DNA of 64,000 nucleotides from Flavobacterium glaciei (GTDB lineage: Bacteria > Bacteroidota > Bacteroidia > Flavobacteriales > Flavobacteriaceae), in NCBI RefSeq assembly GCF_003350545.1, contig NZ_QQBA01000006.1, positions 62,001 to 126,000 on the forward strand, given 5' to 3'. Within the stretch, counting starts at the first letter, position 1, and each line of letters opens with the position of its first letter. Under the pieces are notes generated by a model. That model was not told where the DNA came from and did not search any database. It worked only from the letters and a program-made list of their open reading frames with translations. The position numbers and the translations under genes are program-made. Positions 51,065-61,025 of the stretch are shown here, piece after piece.

Positions 51065-53893
51065 TTAAAACCATTTTCGATTAAAAAGATTGATTAATGT
51101 TTTAGGTGAAAAAGTTATTATAAATCGTACTTTCTCATTGTAATTATTTTGTGTTATTTCCCATCCTCTATTAGAATAGACCGGAAAATATAACTCGAAG
51201 TAATCTGTAACTAGATTAAGACGTATTCCACTGTCAAATATAAAATCTTTGTTTTGGTTTTTATTTTTAATGAAACCTACATCTCCATATATTTCTATCC
51301 AGTTCCATATACTAACACTAGCATTTAAGCTGGTAATCCATCTATTGGCAAATGGTGTTTCCATTTTTGATTTAAAGCCACCTTCAGCCATTATGAATTG
51401 TTGGCTATAAAAACCGGTGCTTTCTGAACGCCCAAAATAATTGTAATCAAACAAATAATCAGTAGGTCTGTCTGTGGCGAAACTAAAAAAATCAGATTCC
51501 GTTTTGTTATATAAAAAGCTTCCTGCATAGAATCGCAAATTAATTTGGCGGTTGTTTTCAAAAAGTTTTCTGTATTCAATTTCGCCGTTTATTTTTCCAA
51601 ATTTCCCTGAGATTTGAATATCTGAACTAAAATTGAAATGATTCGTTACCTCAGTTTTTGTATTTACATAACGTGCATTAAAGATAGAATAACTTGATGG
51701 AGCATTGTCCATTGCAAAAGCGCTTTTTTCCCTGTTTACAATTACTTGACGCAATAGAATGAGTTGTTTTCTATTATCTCTAAAATTAGGCTCTCGAATT
51801 CGCAATTGCACCATAGGATTTAATCTCAAGTAGGAAGCGTCCTGTGCGTAGTGAAAGTATGAGCCGCTAATGGAGTATCTTACATTGAAAAGTGTACTGT
51901 TTCTATAATTTTGATTAACTGCAAACGAAGCAGAACCGGATAAATTATTTGACCTCGTAGAGTAGGATGGATTGATATCAAATGTAAAAGGCTTATCTAA
52001 AATGGTCTTATTATGCAATCGTAATCCTGGAGTTATACCATCATACAAATTATAATAAATGGAAGGAACATATAAGACCTGATTGTAATATGGATCCTCT
52101 AAATCTTTTAAAAACACAAATTTAACCGGGCGATTATTCGGAAAAAAACCGTCTAATTTTTTCCAGTTATTTCGTAAATTAAATTCTGGAACTTCATTTT
52201 TTAAATTTAAAACAATTTTATCAGCACCATTTCTTGGAAATGTAAAAGTGCTGTCGCATTCTTCAATATCCAACCATTGTTTAAAGACAACGGCGCCCTT
52301 TTTTGTACCATAAACAGGGATTGGAATAGGAGTTTCTGTTTTGTTAATTACTGAAAAAGTGATGCTGTCTTGCGTTTTCTTAACGCTTGAAAATTTGTAA
52401 TCTATGATAGCTCTAGAGTTAATAATAGTATTAAAAAACCAATTGATATTTTTGTCTGTATTTGATTTTAGTATGGTTTCAAAATTAGTTCTGGAAACTT
52501 GTTGCGTCAAATTAAGACTGTAAAATTGTTTGATACTAGCAGGCACAGTTTCATTTTGTAAATAATCATCTAAAAATCGAATACTCAATCCAGAACGATA
52601 TTTACTGGCTATTTGTTCATTAAATTTTATCAATGTGTTTTTTGAATCCCCAAGTGCTTGATCCAGATTTTTCCGAGCCATCAGCATATATAAATAGCTG
52701 TACTGATCATTAAAACCAATGTTAGCGATGTTATAACTATTTAAGAGCCTGATATTTGATATAGTCCCCATCATTTTAGTATTTGGGTGATTTTCATCCA
52801 TATATTTCATCATGGCATAAACTTGCAAACCATCGTATATCCAGTTGTCTTTTCGGGGATCTAATTGTAAACTTTTTTTTAAATATTCATTCAAATAAGT
52901 TTTAAGAAATTTAATTTCAAAAAGAAATTCATCCGTAAACGGGCTTATAAACGAAGGAAGTTGATTTAAACCATAAAATGGATTTCTATCGTAATCTGTT
53001 TGAGATACAACAATCTTTTCATGGGGATATTTTCCAATTAATTCGTTTGCAAAGTTTACAATTCTATCTATTACAATTGACTTTTGTATTGGTTCTATTT
53101 TGTTATTTCGTAAATCTGTAAGTACTTCAACAGCGTTATTCTTATAGCTTTCAAAATGGTTTTTAGGCTCTATGATAAGATTGAAATCAGCCCTGCTATT
53201 CCCAGATAAATTATAATTGGCAAAAGAGTCTGAAATAGTTGATAAACTACTTTTTAAATCGGAAGTTACTTCGAAATTATTGGGTGTTTTTAAATTAATT
53301 TCAAAACTTGAGTAAGCATTTGCGATATCATCTAAATTCGTATTACTATATCGTATAAAATCATGGTTTTCAAATCGGGCAGGAGTAAGAAACCAGTTTT
53401 TAAGGTGTATAGTTCCGCTATTATTGTACCCATATTTTGTAAATTTATCGCTTGGGATTTTAGTAATATAATTTAAGTTTAAAACAATTTTCTGATTCGG
53501 AAGAAGAATACGACCTAATTTAATTTCAATTAAATCAGGATTTTTTTCGGGTCTTTCCCATGACAAAACCATTTTATTCGAATCTGAAATGATCAGGTTA
53601 TTAGTTCCTCCGCGCTCTTCTTCTTTTGCTAAATGAAATCCTCTATAAAATTCATCAGAAAATCGTTTGGCTAATGGCGTGTTTTTAGCAGAAAAAGCAT
53701 TATTCCAATCATTTAATACAATCGATTTTAAAGTGTCATTTGACTGATTAAAAAAAGTAATTTGTTGTTGAATTGTCAACACTTTATTCTCTATGTTTAA
53801 GTCAGCCTTTATCTCAGAATGATGTTGGCCATATTGTTTTATTGAAAGTAATAAAACAAGGGTATAAAACGTGATTTTAAAGAATGATTTCAA
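51065..53893 (-). CDS. Degenerate M1-type peptidase fused to an outer-membrane barrel
   Basis: A 942-residue exported protein (signal peptide about 1-21). Residues about 25-240 look like the N-terminal beta domain of M1 aminopeptidases, and about 270-490 like the gluzincin catalytic domain. The region that should hold HExxH reads FEIKFLKTYLNEYLKKSLQL, followed by a recognisable NWIYDGLQVYAMMKYMDENH in the place of the WxxEG helix. The zinc site is therefore lost and the enzyme is probably inactive. The C-terminal ~350 residues are rich in alternating aromatic strands and end in FNRKWF, a typical outer-membrane insertion signal. Such proteins may be surface binding or scaffold factors. Confidence 0.78.
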   Translation of the reverse strand: MKSFFKITFYTLVLLLSIKQYGQHHSEIKADLNIENKVLTIQQQITFFNQSNDTLKSIVLNDWNNAFSAKNTPLAKRFSDEFYRGFHLAKEEERGGTNNLIISDSNKMVLSWERPEKNPDLIEIKLGRILLPNQKIVLNLNYITKIPSDKFTKYGYNNSGTIHLKNWFLTPARFENHDFIRYSNTNLDDIANAYSSFEINLKTPNNFEVTSDLKSSLSTISDSFANYNLSGNSRADFNLIIEPKNHFESYKNNAVEVLTDLRNNKIEPIQKSIVIDRIVNFANELIGKYPHEKIVVSQTDYDRNPFYGLNQLPSFISPFTDEFLFEIKFLKTYLNEYLKKSLQLDPRKDNWIYDGLQVYAMMKYMDENHPNTKMMGTISNIRLLNSYNIANIGFNDQYSYLYMLMARKNLDQALGDSKNTLIKFNEQIASKYRSGLSIRFLDDYLQNETVPASIKQFYSLNLTQQVSRTNFETILKSNTDKNINWFFNTIINSRAIIDYKFSSVKKTQDSITFSVINKTETPIPIPVYGTKKGAVVFKQWLDIEECDSTFTFPRNGADKIVLNLKNEVPEFNLRNNWKKLDGFFPNNRPVKFVFLKDLEDPYYNQVLYVPSIYYNLYDGITPGLRLHNKTILDKPFTFDINPSYSTRSNNLSGSASFAVNQNYRNSTLFNVRYSISGSYFHYAQDASYLRLNPMVQLRIREPNFRDNRKQLILLRQVIVNREKSAFAMDNAPSSYSIFNARYVNTKTEVTNHFNFSSDIQISGKFGKINGEIEYRKLFENNRQINLRFYAGSFLYNKTESDFFSFATDRPTDYLFDYNYFGRSESTGFYSQQFIMAEGGFKSKMETPFANRWITSLNASVSIWNWIEIYGDVGFIKNKNQNKDFIFDSGIRLNLVTDYFELYFPVYSNRGWEITQNNYNEKVRFIITFSPKTLINLFNRKWF

Positions 53894-53974
53894 ATTCCGA
53901 TGTTAATTTTAATAAAAAATAAATATACTTTTTTTTTAGAATAAAACACTATCAACTCAACCAAATTAACATAA

Positions 53975-54001
53975 AAAAAGCTGTCGGTTAGACAGCTTTT
54001 T
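53975..54001 (-). terminator. Terminator of the LOG-family gene
   Basis: Eleven-bp perfect stem (53975-53985 with 53991-54001) with a 5-base loop, beginning two bases after the stop codon and running into A/T-rich sequence. Confidence 0.88.
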
Positions 54002-54003
54002 CA

Positions 54004-54732
54004 TTAAAAATTTGGTGATAAATCGTATTTTTTATAAAAGGCATTTAGTACATCAACCACTTCATCCTCAGTATCTACAATTTTAAATAAATTCAAATCT
54101 TGAGGACTTACTGTGCTTTCTTTTTCGACTAAAACAGTTTTTATCCAATCTATTAATCCAGACCAAAAACTGGTACCCACTAGAATAATAGGAAACTTAG
54201 CAATTTTTTTTGTCTGAATCAAAGTTATCGCTTCAAACAATTCATCCATAGTTCCAAAACCTCCTGGCATCACTACAAAACCTTGTGAATACTTGACAAA
54301 CATCACTTTTCGAACAAAGAAGTAATCAAAATTCAGATTCTTATCACTGTCAATATAGGGGTTAAAATGCTGTTCAAAAGGCAATTCAATATTCAATCCC
54401 ACAGATGTTCCACCGCCAAGATGAGCACCTTTATTTCCGGCTTCCATAATTCCGGGACCACCGCCTGTAATTACGCCATAACCGGCTTTACTGATTTTAT
54501 ATGCAATTTTTTCTGCCAGTAAATAATTAGAATCCTCAGGTTTTGTTCTTGCGGAACCAAAAATAGAAACGCAAGGACCTATGCGTCCCATGCTTTCATA
54601 ACCGTTTACAAATTCGGCCATAATTTTAAAAATAGCCCAACTATCATTGGTTCTAATCTCATTCCAAGTCTTTCTTTTTAGTCGGTCTTGGATAACTTTA
54701 TCTTCATCATTGTCAAAATCTTCTAATCTCAT
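54004..54732 (-). CDS. LOG-family protein (TIGR00730 type), possible cytokinin-riboside phosphoribohydrolase
   Basis: A 242-residue Rossmann-fold protein. CVSIFGSARTKPEDSN near 53-68, GYGVITGGGPGIMEAGNKGA near 88-107 and the LOG signature MPGGFGTMDELFEA near 165-178 are all present. The family includes enzymes that release ribose-5-phosphate from nucleotide monophosphates such as AMP. The exact substrate in Bacteroidetes is not established. It is about 250 bases from the DUF559 gene, separated by repeat DNA. Confidence 0.9.
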   Translation of the reverse strand: MRLEDFDNDEDKVIQDRLKRKTWNEIRTNDSWAIFKIMAEFVNGYESMGRIGPCVSIFGSARTKPEDSNYLLAEKIAYKISKAGYGVITGGGPGIMEAGNKGAHLGGGTSVGLNIELPFEQHFNPYIDSDKNLNFDYFFVRKVMFVKYSQGFVVMPGGFGTMDELFEAITLIQTKKIAKFPIILVGTSFWSGLIDWIKTVLVEKESTVSPQDLNLFKIVDTEDEVVDVLNAFYKKYDLSPNF

Positions 54733-54765
54733 ATTCTATATTTTAGTTGTCTTTTCTATTTTTTT

Positions 54766-54860
54766 CAGGAGCTTAATCCTGCTGTCCGTTTTATCTTTTT
54801 ATTTTTTAAAGAAAAAAATAAAAAGGATGCCACTTCCATCAGGGCTAAAAATCGAGCCTG
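54766..54860. repeat. Flavobacterial-style intergenic repeat
   Basis: A small hairpin CAGGA...TCCTG (54766-54770 with 54777-54781) is followed by a long A/T palindrome (about 54793-54825, TCTTTTTATTTTTT against AAAAAAATAAAAAGGA) and a tail with GGATGCCACTTCCATC and CGAGCC. I recall closely similar blocks between genes of other Flavobacterium genomes, but could not check this here. There is no coding potential. It forms most of the 54733-54983 gap with the palindrome at 54915. Confidence 0.55.
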
Positions 54861-54914
54861 CTAAAGTAATTCTTTTTTTAAAACTGAAGCTTATTGATTT
54901 ACCACTTTTTTATT

Positions 54915-54956
54915 CCCCTCCTTTGGAGGGGTGCCCGCAGGGCGGGGTGGCTTTTT
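54915..54956 (+). repeat. Inverted GC-rich palindrome, left copy
   Basis: Begins CCCCTCCTTTGGAGGGGTGC, itself a palindrome (CCCCTCC against GGAGGGG), then a second GC arm (GCCCGC...GCGGG) and CTTTTTA. The same sequence occurs in opposite orientation at 55521-55567, with the DUF559 gene between. The left copy has a slightly shortened second arm. Confidence 0.85.
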
Positions 54957-54983
54957 ATTGGTACAATTTCAAATCTTATTTAC

Positions 54984-55409
54984 TTAACTACCAAACTCCA
55001 AAACAATATATTCCTCCAGCTCCTTCATCACATTATTCAAATCGTGTTTTATCCTTAAATCAGAAATCCGATATAACTTTAATCCTAAAGATATAAGATA
55101 CTCTTCTCTTTTTTTATCGTATTCTTCCTTGTTGTCATGACTTGAACCGTCAATTTCGATTATCAATCCCAACGTTTTGACGTAAAAATCTACGATATAG
55201 TTACCTATTATTCTTTGTCTGTCAAAATCTATTTTCCAAAATATTCCTTTATGAACTTGCAACCAAAAGATCACTTCTGAAAGCACACCTGCTTTGCGCA
55301 ATGCTCTAGCCCTAGATTTTAAGTTTATGTTGTAGGGTAAGTTTTCGATCAATTTTCTATAAATTGGCTTTCCGTTTACATAAGCGGTTATTTCTCGATT
55401 ACTTTCCAT
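54984..55409 (-). CDS. DUF559 endonuclease-like protein
   Basis: A 141-residue protein of the DUF559 family, relatives of very-short-patch-repair (Vsr) endonucleases. The PD-(D/E)XK-like core is visible: NYIVDFYVKTLGLIIEIDGS near 67-86 (Asp71, Glu83, Asp85) followed by YDKKREEYLISLGLKLYRIS near 95-114. The N-terminal basic part (SRARALRKAGVLSEVIFWLQ near 32-51) is also typical. It could nick or cut DNA. It is bounded by two inverted copies of a GC-rich palindrome (54915-54956 and 55521-55567), so it looks like the single gene of a small transposable or domesticated cassette. Activity is not shown. Confidence 0.88.
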   Translation of the reverse strand: MESNREITAYVNGKPIYRKLIENLPYNINLKSRARALRKAGVLSEVIFWLQVHKGIFWKIDFDRQRIIGNYIVDFYVKTLGLIIEIDGSSHDNKEEYDKKREEYLISLGLKLYRISDLRIKHDLNNVMKELEEYIVLEFGS

Positions 55410-55520
55410 ACGATTTGCTTTTTTTACATTCCTTTGATAGTAAGGGTTACAATTAAGTTGTTGCCGTTACTAGAGTTCAATTTACATAAAAAAGCCAATT
55501 TTTGCAAAAAATACAAAATC

Positions 55521-55567
55521 TAAAAACCACCCCGCCCGCCGCGGCGGGCACCCCTCCAAAGGAGGGG
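55521..55567 (-). repeat. Inverted GC-rich palindrome, right copy
   Basis: Reverse complement of the left copy with a fuller second arm (CCCGCCCGCCGCGGCGGGCA on the + strand). It ends two bases before the uvrA stop codon (55570-55572), so it could double as the uvrA terminator: CCCCTCC pairs with GGAGGGG. Confidence 0.87.
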
Positions 55568-55569
55568 AA

Positions 55570-58401
55570 TTAAACCAACTCTTTCTTTAAAAACTGAGCG
55601 GTATAGCTTTTTTTACTTTTTGCAACTTCTTCGGGCGTGCCTTTGGCAATCAGCTGACCGCCACCTTTTCCGCCTTCAGGACCAATATCTATGATGTAAT
55701 CGGCTAGTTTAATTACGTCCATATTATGCTCGATAATCAAAATCGTATTTCCTTTATCAACCAGTTTGTTAATAACTTCCATCAAAACTCTAATATCCTC
55801 AAAATGGAGTCCTGTTGTAGGTTCGTCAAGAATATAAAACGTATTTCCAGTGTCTTTTTTAGATAATTCTCCTGCTAACTTGATGCGTTGTGCTTCGCCA
55901 CCAGAAAGCGTTGTGCTTTGTTGGCCTAAAGTGATATAACCTAAACCAACATCCTGAATGGTTTTTACTTTTCTATAAATTTTCGGAATCATTTCAAAAA
56001 ACGGAACGGCTTCATCAACTGTCATATTCAATACATCCGAAATAGATTTTCCTTTATATCTAATTTCCAATGTTTCTCTATTAAAACGCTTTCCTTGACA
56101 GGTCTCACATTCTACGTAAACGTCTGGCAAAAAGTTCATTTCTATTGTTCGAACACCTGATCCTTCGCAGGTTTCACATCGTCCGCCTTTTACATTAAAA
56201 CTAAAACGTCCCGCTTTGTATCCACGAATCATACTCTCAGAAGTCATCGTAAACAGGTTTCTGATTTCGGTAAAAACTTCGGTGTAAGTTGCTGGATTCG
56301 AGCGTGGCGTTCTACCAATAGGACTTTGGTCAATATCAATCACTTTATCGATATGCTCTAAACCTTCAATTTTTTTGTACGGTTGCGGTTTTTTGACACC
56401 ATTAAAATAATACGCATTCAAAATAGGGTAGAGCGTCTCGTTGATTAAAGTCGATTTTCCACTTCCCGAAACTCCAGTCACGCAAATCATTTTACCCAAA
56501 GGCAATTCTATCGAAACATTTTTCAAGTTATTTCCGGTTGCTTCCGTTAGTTTTAGAAATTTTCCATTGCCTTCTCTTCGTTTTTTAGGAACCTCAATTT
56601 TCATTTCGCCATTCATGTACATCGCAGTAATAGTTTGGTGTTTCAAGATTTCGGCAGGTGTTCCTTTGCTGATAATTTCACCACCGTATTTCCCAGCTTT
56701 TGGTCCAATATCAATCACATAATCGGCGCGTTCTATCATATCCTTGTCATGTTCCACAACAATTACCGAATTTCCAATATCGCGTAATTGTTCGAGAGAA
56801 TGAATTAATTTTTCATTATCTCTTTGGTGTAAACCAATACTGGGTTCGTCTAGTATATACAAAACTCCAACCAATTGCGAACCAATTTGTGTGGCCAAAC
56901 GAATACGTTGTGCTTCACCACCAGAAAGTGATTTTGAGCTTCGGCTTAAAGCCAAATAATTTAAACCCACATTCATCAAAAAGTTCAATCGGTCCTTAAT
57001 CTCTTTGATTACTTCAGTCGCAATACGCTTTTGTTTATCAGATAGATGGTTGTCTAAATCATTAAACCAAACTGTCAAATCCGAAATGTCCATGTCGCAC
57101 AATTCGGTGATGTTTTTTGTGTTGATTTTAAAGAATTGTGCTTCTTTTTTTAATCGGGAACCTTCACAAACAGGACATTTTATTTCATCCATGAATTCCT
57201 TTGCCCAACGTTTTATGCTTGTTGAACCACTTTCATCATGTTGATTTTTTATGAAATGCGAAATTCCTTCAAAATCAATTTTATATTCTTTAGTAACTCC
57301 AGCTGTTTTCGATTCGATACTAAATTTTTCTTTGCCACCATTCAAAATCATTTCCATCGCCTCAGCAGGAATGGTTTCAATAGGATCAGTCAATTTAAAA
57401 CCGAATTTTTCGCCAATGGTTTCTAATTGCTTAAAAATCCAAGAGCTTTTGTATTCGCCCAAGGGAGCAAAACCGCCCGCTTTGATAGATAATTTCGGGT
57501 TTGGAACAATTTTTTTACTGTTGACTTCATTCACAGTTCCAAGTCCGTTGCAATGATCGCAAGCTCCTTTTGGAGAATTGAAAGAAAATAAATTAGGCTC
57601 TGGATTTTGATAGGAAATTCCAGTACTAGGACACATCAAGTTCCGACTAAAATAACGCACCTCATTCGAATCTTGGTCTAATACCATCAATACATTTTCC
57701 CCTTGATTCATGGCGGTATTGATACTTTCCATCAAACGTTTGGCGTTATCTGGCGTATCTTCAATTACCATTCGGTCCACAACAATTTCGATATCGTGTG
57801 TTTTGTAACGGTCGAGTTTCATCCCTAAAGTAATATCAAGCACGTCGCCATTTACACGTACTTTCAAGAAACCTTGCTTGGCAATTTGTTGAAAAAGCTC
57901 TGCGTAATGTCCTTTTCGAGCTCGAATTACAGGTGCCAAAATATTGATTCTTTTTCCTGCAAAATCCTGAATGATCAAATCCTTAATTTGTTCGTCAGAG
58001 TAAGAAACCATTTTCTCGCCACTGTTGTAACTATAGGCATCGGCACCACGAGCATAAAGCAAACGCAAGAAATCGTAAATTTCAGTAATTGTTCCTACCG
58101 TAGAACGTGGACTTTTACTAGTCGTTTTTTGTTCAATAGCAATCACAGGCGAAAGCCCGTCGATTTTATCAACATCAGGACGTTCTAATCCACCTAAAAA
58201 CTGACGTGCATAAGCAGAAAAAGTTTCTACATAACGGCGTTGCCCTTCGGCATAAATGGTATCAAAAGCTAAGGAGGATTTTCCAGAACCTGAAAGACCG
58301 GTAATTACAACCAGTTTTTCTCTTGGAATGGAAACATCTATATTTTTTAAGTTGTGCACGCGAGCGCCTTGAACTTCAATGGTATTGTCTTTGTCTAGCA
58401 T
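55570..58401 (-). CDS. uvrA: Excinuclease ABC subunit A
   Basis: UvrA is the damage-recognition ATPase of nucleotide excision repair. The 943-residue protein has two ABC modules: Walker [15 protein letters not shown] near 35-48 and [14 protein letters not shown] near 640-653; signature [12 protein letters not shown] near 490 and [12 protein letters not shown] near 830. CPVCEG and CETCEG zinc elements are present. Length is full. A TAACTTTG -7 box lies 18 bases before the ATG. The stop codon touches the right copy of the palindromic repeat. Confidence 0.97.
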   Translation of the reverse strand: MLDKDNTIEVQGARVHNLKNIDVSIPREKLVVITGLSGSGKSSLAFDTIYAEGQRRYVETFSAYARQFLGGLERPDVDKIDGLSPVIAIEQKTTSKSPRSTVGTITEIYDFLRLLYARGADAYSYNSGEKMVSYSDEQIKDLIIQDFAGKRINILAPVIRARKGHYAELFQQIAKQGFLKVRVNGDVLDITLGMKLDRYKTHDIEIVVDRMVIEDTPDNAKRLMESINTAMNQGENVLMVLDQDSNEVRYFSRNLMCPSTGISYQNPEPNLFSFNSPKGACDHCNGLGTVNEVNSKKIVPNPKLSIKAGGFAPLGEYKSSWIFKQLETIGEKFGFKLTDPIETIPAEAMEMILNGGKEKFSIESKTAGVTKEYKIDFEGISHFIKNQHDESGSTSIKRWAKEFMDEIKCPVCEGSRLKKEAQFFKINTKNITELCDMDISDLTVWFNDLDNHLSDKQKRIATEVIKEIKDRLNFLMNVGLNYLALSRSSKSLSGGEAQRIRLATQIGSQLVGVLYILDEPSIGLHQRDNEKLIHSLEQLRDIGNSVIVVEHDKDMIERADYVIDIGPKAGKYGGEIISKGTPAEILKHQTITAMYMNGEMKIEVPKKRREGNGKFLKLTEATGNNLKNVSIELPLGKMICVTGVSGSGKSTLINETLYPILNAYYFNGVKKPQPYKKIEGLEHIDKVIDIDQSPIGRTPRSNPATYTEVFTEIRNLFTMTSESMIRGYKAGRFSFNVKGGRCETCEGSGVRTIEMNFLPDVYVECETCQGKRFNRETLEIRYKGKSISDVLNMTVDEAVPFFEMIPKIYRKVKTIQDVGLGYITLGQQSTTLSGGEAQRIKLAGELSKKDTGNTFYILDEPTTGLHFEDIRVLMEVINKLVDKGNTILIIEHNMDVIKLADYIIDIGPEGGKGGGQLIAKGTPEEVAKSKKSYTAQFLKKELV

Positions 58402-58418
58402 AATTTTTTTGCAAAAAG

Positions 58419-58426
58419 CAAAGTTA
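58419..58426 (-). promoter_or_regulatory. Candidate -7 box of uvrA
   Basis: TAACTTTG on the - strand matches TAnnTTTG, 18 bases before the ATG. A TTG lies about 24 bases further upstream (58451-58453), longer than the usual 19-base spacer, so the -33 part is weak. Confidence 0.4.
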
Positions 58427-58488
58427 CCATTTTGATTTATTCTTTTGATGCAACAGTTTAGGAGATTGTGTTAAAAGAAAATCAAAAA

Positions 58489-60273
58489 TTATTCAATAGT
58501 CATTGATTTTAGTTTTGTTCTATAGGCTTCAAGCGCAACAGACTTGGAAATAAAACCATAGTATTTTCCATCTTTGAGAACGGGTAAGAAGGCTTTTTTT
58601 GATTTTTCAAACTTGTTCATGACTATTTCCATGCTGTCTTCCGGTGAAATGATTTCAACTGCTTCGATCATTATCTCTCTAACCAAAGTGTATTTTACTC
58701 GGTAGGTATTGAATATTATTTCTCTAATATCATTAAAATGAACAATACCCAATAAGTTTTTTTCAGTATCTACGACAGCAAAAATCACCTGATTGGAATG
58801 TGATATTAAATCTACCAGTCTTTCTAAATTTTCATTAGGGGAAACCGTCAAATAGTCAGTTTGAATTATGGAGGTGGTCTCTAAAGTCGAAAGGATATTG
58901 GTGTCTTTATTACTGGTAAAAGCATGCCCTTTTTTGGCTAAATTCTTTACATCCATCGAATGTTTTTCAAATCGTTTTGAGATGGCAAAACTAATAGAAG
59001 CCACAATCATCAAAGGAATCATCAAGTTGTATCCTCCTGTAATTTCAGCTATTAAGAATATCGCAGTCAAAGGAGCGTGAAACAATCCACTTAAAATTCC
59101 TGCCATTCCTACCAAAGTAAAATTACTAACAGGTAATTTAGTAAGTCCAGTCAGATTTATAAATTTAGAGAAAAAGAAACCAACATAAGATCCCAGGAAT
59201 AAGGAAGGAGCAAAGTTACCTCCGTTTCCACCACTGCCTAAAGTAATTCCAGTTGCAAAAACTTTGAGCATCATGGTCAATCCTACAAATACTAATAAAG
59301 CCCAACTATTGTCTCGAAAACCACTAAACAATGTGTTTTCCAATAATTTTCCCGGATCATTGTCAGATAATGTTTTGATGCTTTCATATCCTTCTCCAAA
59401 AAGTGTTGGAAAAATAAAAATAAGTATCGCTAAAATGGAAGAACCAAACAATGCTTTTTTGTAAGGTGATAGTTTAAGACGTGCAAAAAAATGTTCTACT
59501 TTCTGGAAATTTCGGGAGTAATAAACGGAAATGAACCCTGTAAATAAACCTAAAAGAATATAAAATGCAATATTATGATAATCAAAACTCTCCTGTTGTT
59601 TGAAGGATAATAAAATTTCTTCGTTTAATGCAATTACGGATACTAAAGCGCCTGTGGCTGCGGCTATCATGATAGGAGTAAAGGCTGCTATACTCACATC
59701 TACCAATAATACTTCGATAGCAAATAATACTCCTGCAATTGGAGCATTAAAAGCTGCGGCGATTCCGGCTGCAACTCCGCAACCAATAAGTAAAGTACGG
59801 TCTTTATAGCTTAATTTATATTTTTGTGCATAGTTAGAACCAAAAGCGGCTCCTGTAATTACAATCGGACTTTCTAAACCTGCAGAACCACCCAAACCAA
59901 CAGTTAATGAGCTCGTTACAATTTGGGCGTACATTTGTTTTTTTGGAATAATACTCGCTTTCTTGGCAACAGCATATAAAATTTGTGAAGTTCCTTTTTG
60001 GATGGATCCACCTAATACTTTTTTGACTACTAAAACGGTCAATAAAATACCAATTATGGGCAAAATACTATTAAGAAATCCAAGTTTCAAAATCCCGCTG
60101 ACGTACGTAGCAAAAGAAAATACCCAGTGCGCAAAAGTTTTTAGTACGATTACAGCAAATGCCGCCGAAATTCCAACTAAAACGGCAGATAAAAATATAA
60201 ACTGTTTAGGAGTCAATAAGGATTGCGCAAGGGCAATTATCGTTTCTAATTTTGAAATATATTTTTTGAACAT
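58489..60273 (-). CDS. CLC-family chloride channel/antiporter with CBS domains
   Basis: A 594-residue protein. The first ~440 residues hold about twelve or more hydrophobic helices with GLGGSAGLESPIVITGAAFG near 125-144 (conserved gating-type Glu), CGVAAGIAAAFNAPIAGVLF near 164-183 and LGSGGNGGNFAPSLFLGSY near 350. The C-terminal ~130 residues form two CBS modules (SPNENLERLVDLI; SPEDSMEIVMNKF), which bind nucleotides. It moves Cl- in exchange for H+ or by a channel. It is monocistronic, with a possible -7 box just upstream. Confidence 0.92.
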   Translation of the reverse strand: MFKKYISKLETIIALAQSLLTPKQFIFLSAVLVGISAAFAVIVLKTFAHWVFSFATYVSGILKLGFLNSILPIIGILLTVLVVKKVLGGSIQKGTSQILYAVAKKASIIPKKQMYAQIVTSSLTVGLGGSAGLESPIVITGAAFGSNYAQKYKLSYKDRTLLIGCGVAAGIAAAFNAPIAGVLFAIEVLLVDVSIAAFTPIMIAAATGALVSVIALNEEILLSFKQQESFDYHNIAFYILLGLFTGFISVYYSRNFQKVEHFFARLKLSPYKKALFGSSILAILIFIFPTLFGEGYESIKTLSDNDPGKLLENTLFSGFRDNSWALLVFVGLTMMLKVFATGITLGSGGNGGNFAPSLFLGSYVGFFFSKFINLTGLTKLPVSNFTLVGMAGILSGLFHAPLTAIFLIAEITGGYNLMIPLMIVASISFAISKRFEKHSMDVKNLAKKGHAFTSNKDTNILSTLETTSIIQTDYLTVSPNENLERLVDLISHSNQVIFAVVDTEKNLLGIVHFNDIREIIFNTYRVKYTLVREIMIEAVEIISPEDSMEIVMNKFEKSKKAFLPVLKDGKYYGFISKSVALEAYRTKLKSMTIE

Positions 60274-60293
60274 GATACTTTTTAAAAGGGCTA

Positions 60294-60301
60294 CAAAACT
60301 A
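60294..60301 (-). promoter_or_regulatory. Candidate -7 box of the CLC gene
   Basis: TAGTTTTG on the - strand fits TAnnTTTG, 21 bases before the ATG. No good -33 TTG is seen. Confidence 0.35.
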
Positions 60302-60315
60302 CTATATATTTTATC

Positions 60316-60984
60316 CTAACACATATTTTTTAACGCTTCTTTTGTGCTTAATGGTTTTAAAGTATTTGTTTTTACAAATTCTTTGACCGCCTCAGGATTC
60401 GATTTTGCGTACTCACGTAATGCCCAGCCAATTGCTTTTTGAATAAAAAACGCTTTAGAATGTGCATGATTTAAACATTCGGAAAATAAAAAATCAACAT
60501 TTGTTTTTTGTTTGTAACCCAATTGAAATAAAATGGCGCTTCGGTGCAACCACATATTATCTGACTTTGAAAATCGTTCTATAGTTTTTTTTGTTTCTAA
60601 AGGGAATTCTAAAAGATATTCACCCAAGATATACTTCGCTATGGTGTCGACACTATCCCACCAAGAATTAGTAGTTATCAATTTTTCAATCAGCTGAATA
60701 TCTTCTTTTTTATAATTCCCTTTAAGTTCTTTTATTAAAATCTCAATCGCACAATAATGAAATTCCCTTTCATTTTTCGAATATAAATCTAATGCTATTG
60801 CTCTTGCGTTTGCTGAGACCTCTTCTTTGTTTTCTTTCCAAATTTCCTTGAAAATACGTCTTCGTTCTTCGGTTTTTATTCCAAAAAACGGAAAATTATT
60901 CTTCATGTATTTTGCCATGGCAAAAGTATTTTCAGGATTTTTATTTGCTGTAAAAGCGTTTTCTAAGGCAAGTATAAAGTTCAT
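60316..60984 (-). CDS. DNA alkylation repair protein (AlkD-like, HEAT-repeat)
   Basis: A 222-residue all-helical protein of the AlkC/AlkD family of DNA glycosylases. YMKNNFPFFGIKTEERRRIF near 26-45, NSWWDSVDTIAKYILGEYLL near 107-126, and a tail with FIQKAIGWALREYAKSNPEA (about 180-199) are typical. AlkD removes positively charged alkylated bases such as 3-methyladenine. Length is normal for the family. It is about 40 bases downstream of the CLC promoter region and unrelated to its neighbours in function. Confidence 0.9.
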   Translation of the reverse strand: MNFILALENAFTANKNPENTFAMAKYMKNNFPFFGIKTEERRRIFKEIWKENKEEVSANARAIALDLYSKNEREFHYCAIEILIKELKGNYKKEDIQLIEKLITTNSWWDSVDTIAKYILGEYLLEFPLETKKTIERFSKSDNMWLHRSAILFQLGYKQKTNVDFLFSECLNHAHSKAFFIQKAIGWALREYAKSNPEAVKEFVKTNTLKPLSTKEALKNMC

Positions 60985-61006
60985 AAAGATTTAAATTTTT
61001 AATCAT

Positions 61007-61025
61007 CCTGAGCGCAGTCGAAGGG
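61007..61025. repeat. Half-copy of the GAGCGCAGTC palindrome
   Basis: CCTGAGCGCAGTCGAAGGG, sharing the core of the palindrome at 4768-4820, lies directly against the stop codon of the first gamma-glutamyltransferase gene (61026-61028). No second arm is present. Confidence 0.5.
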
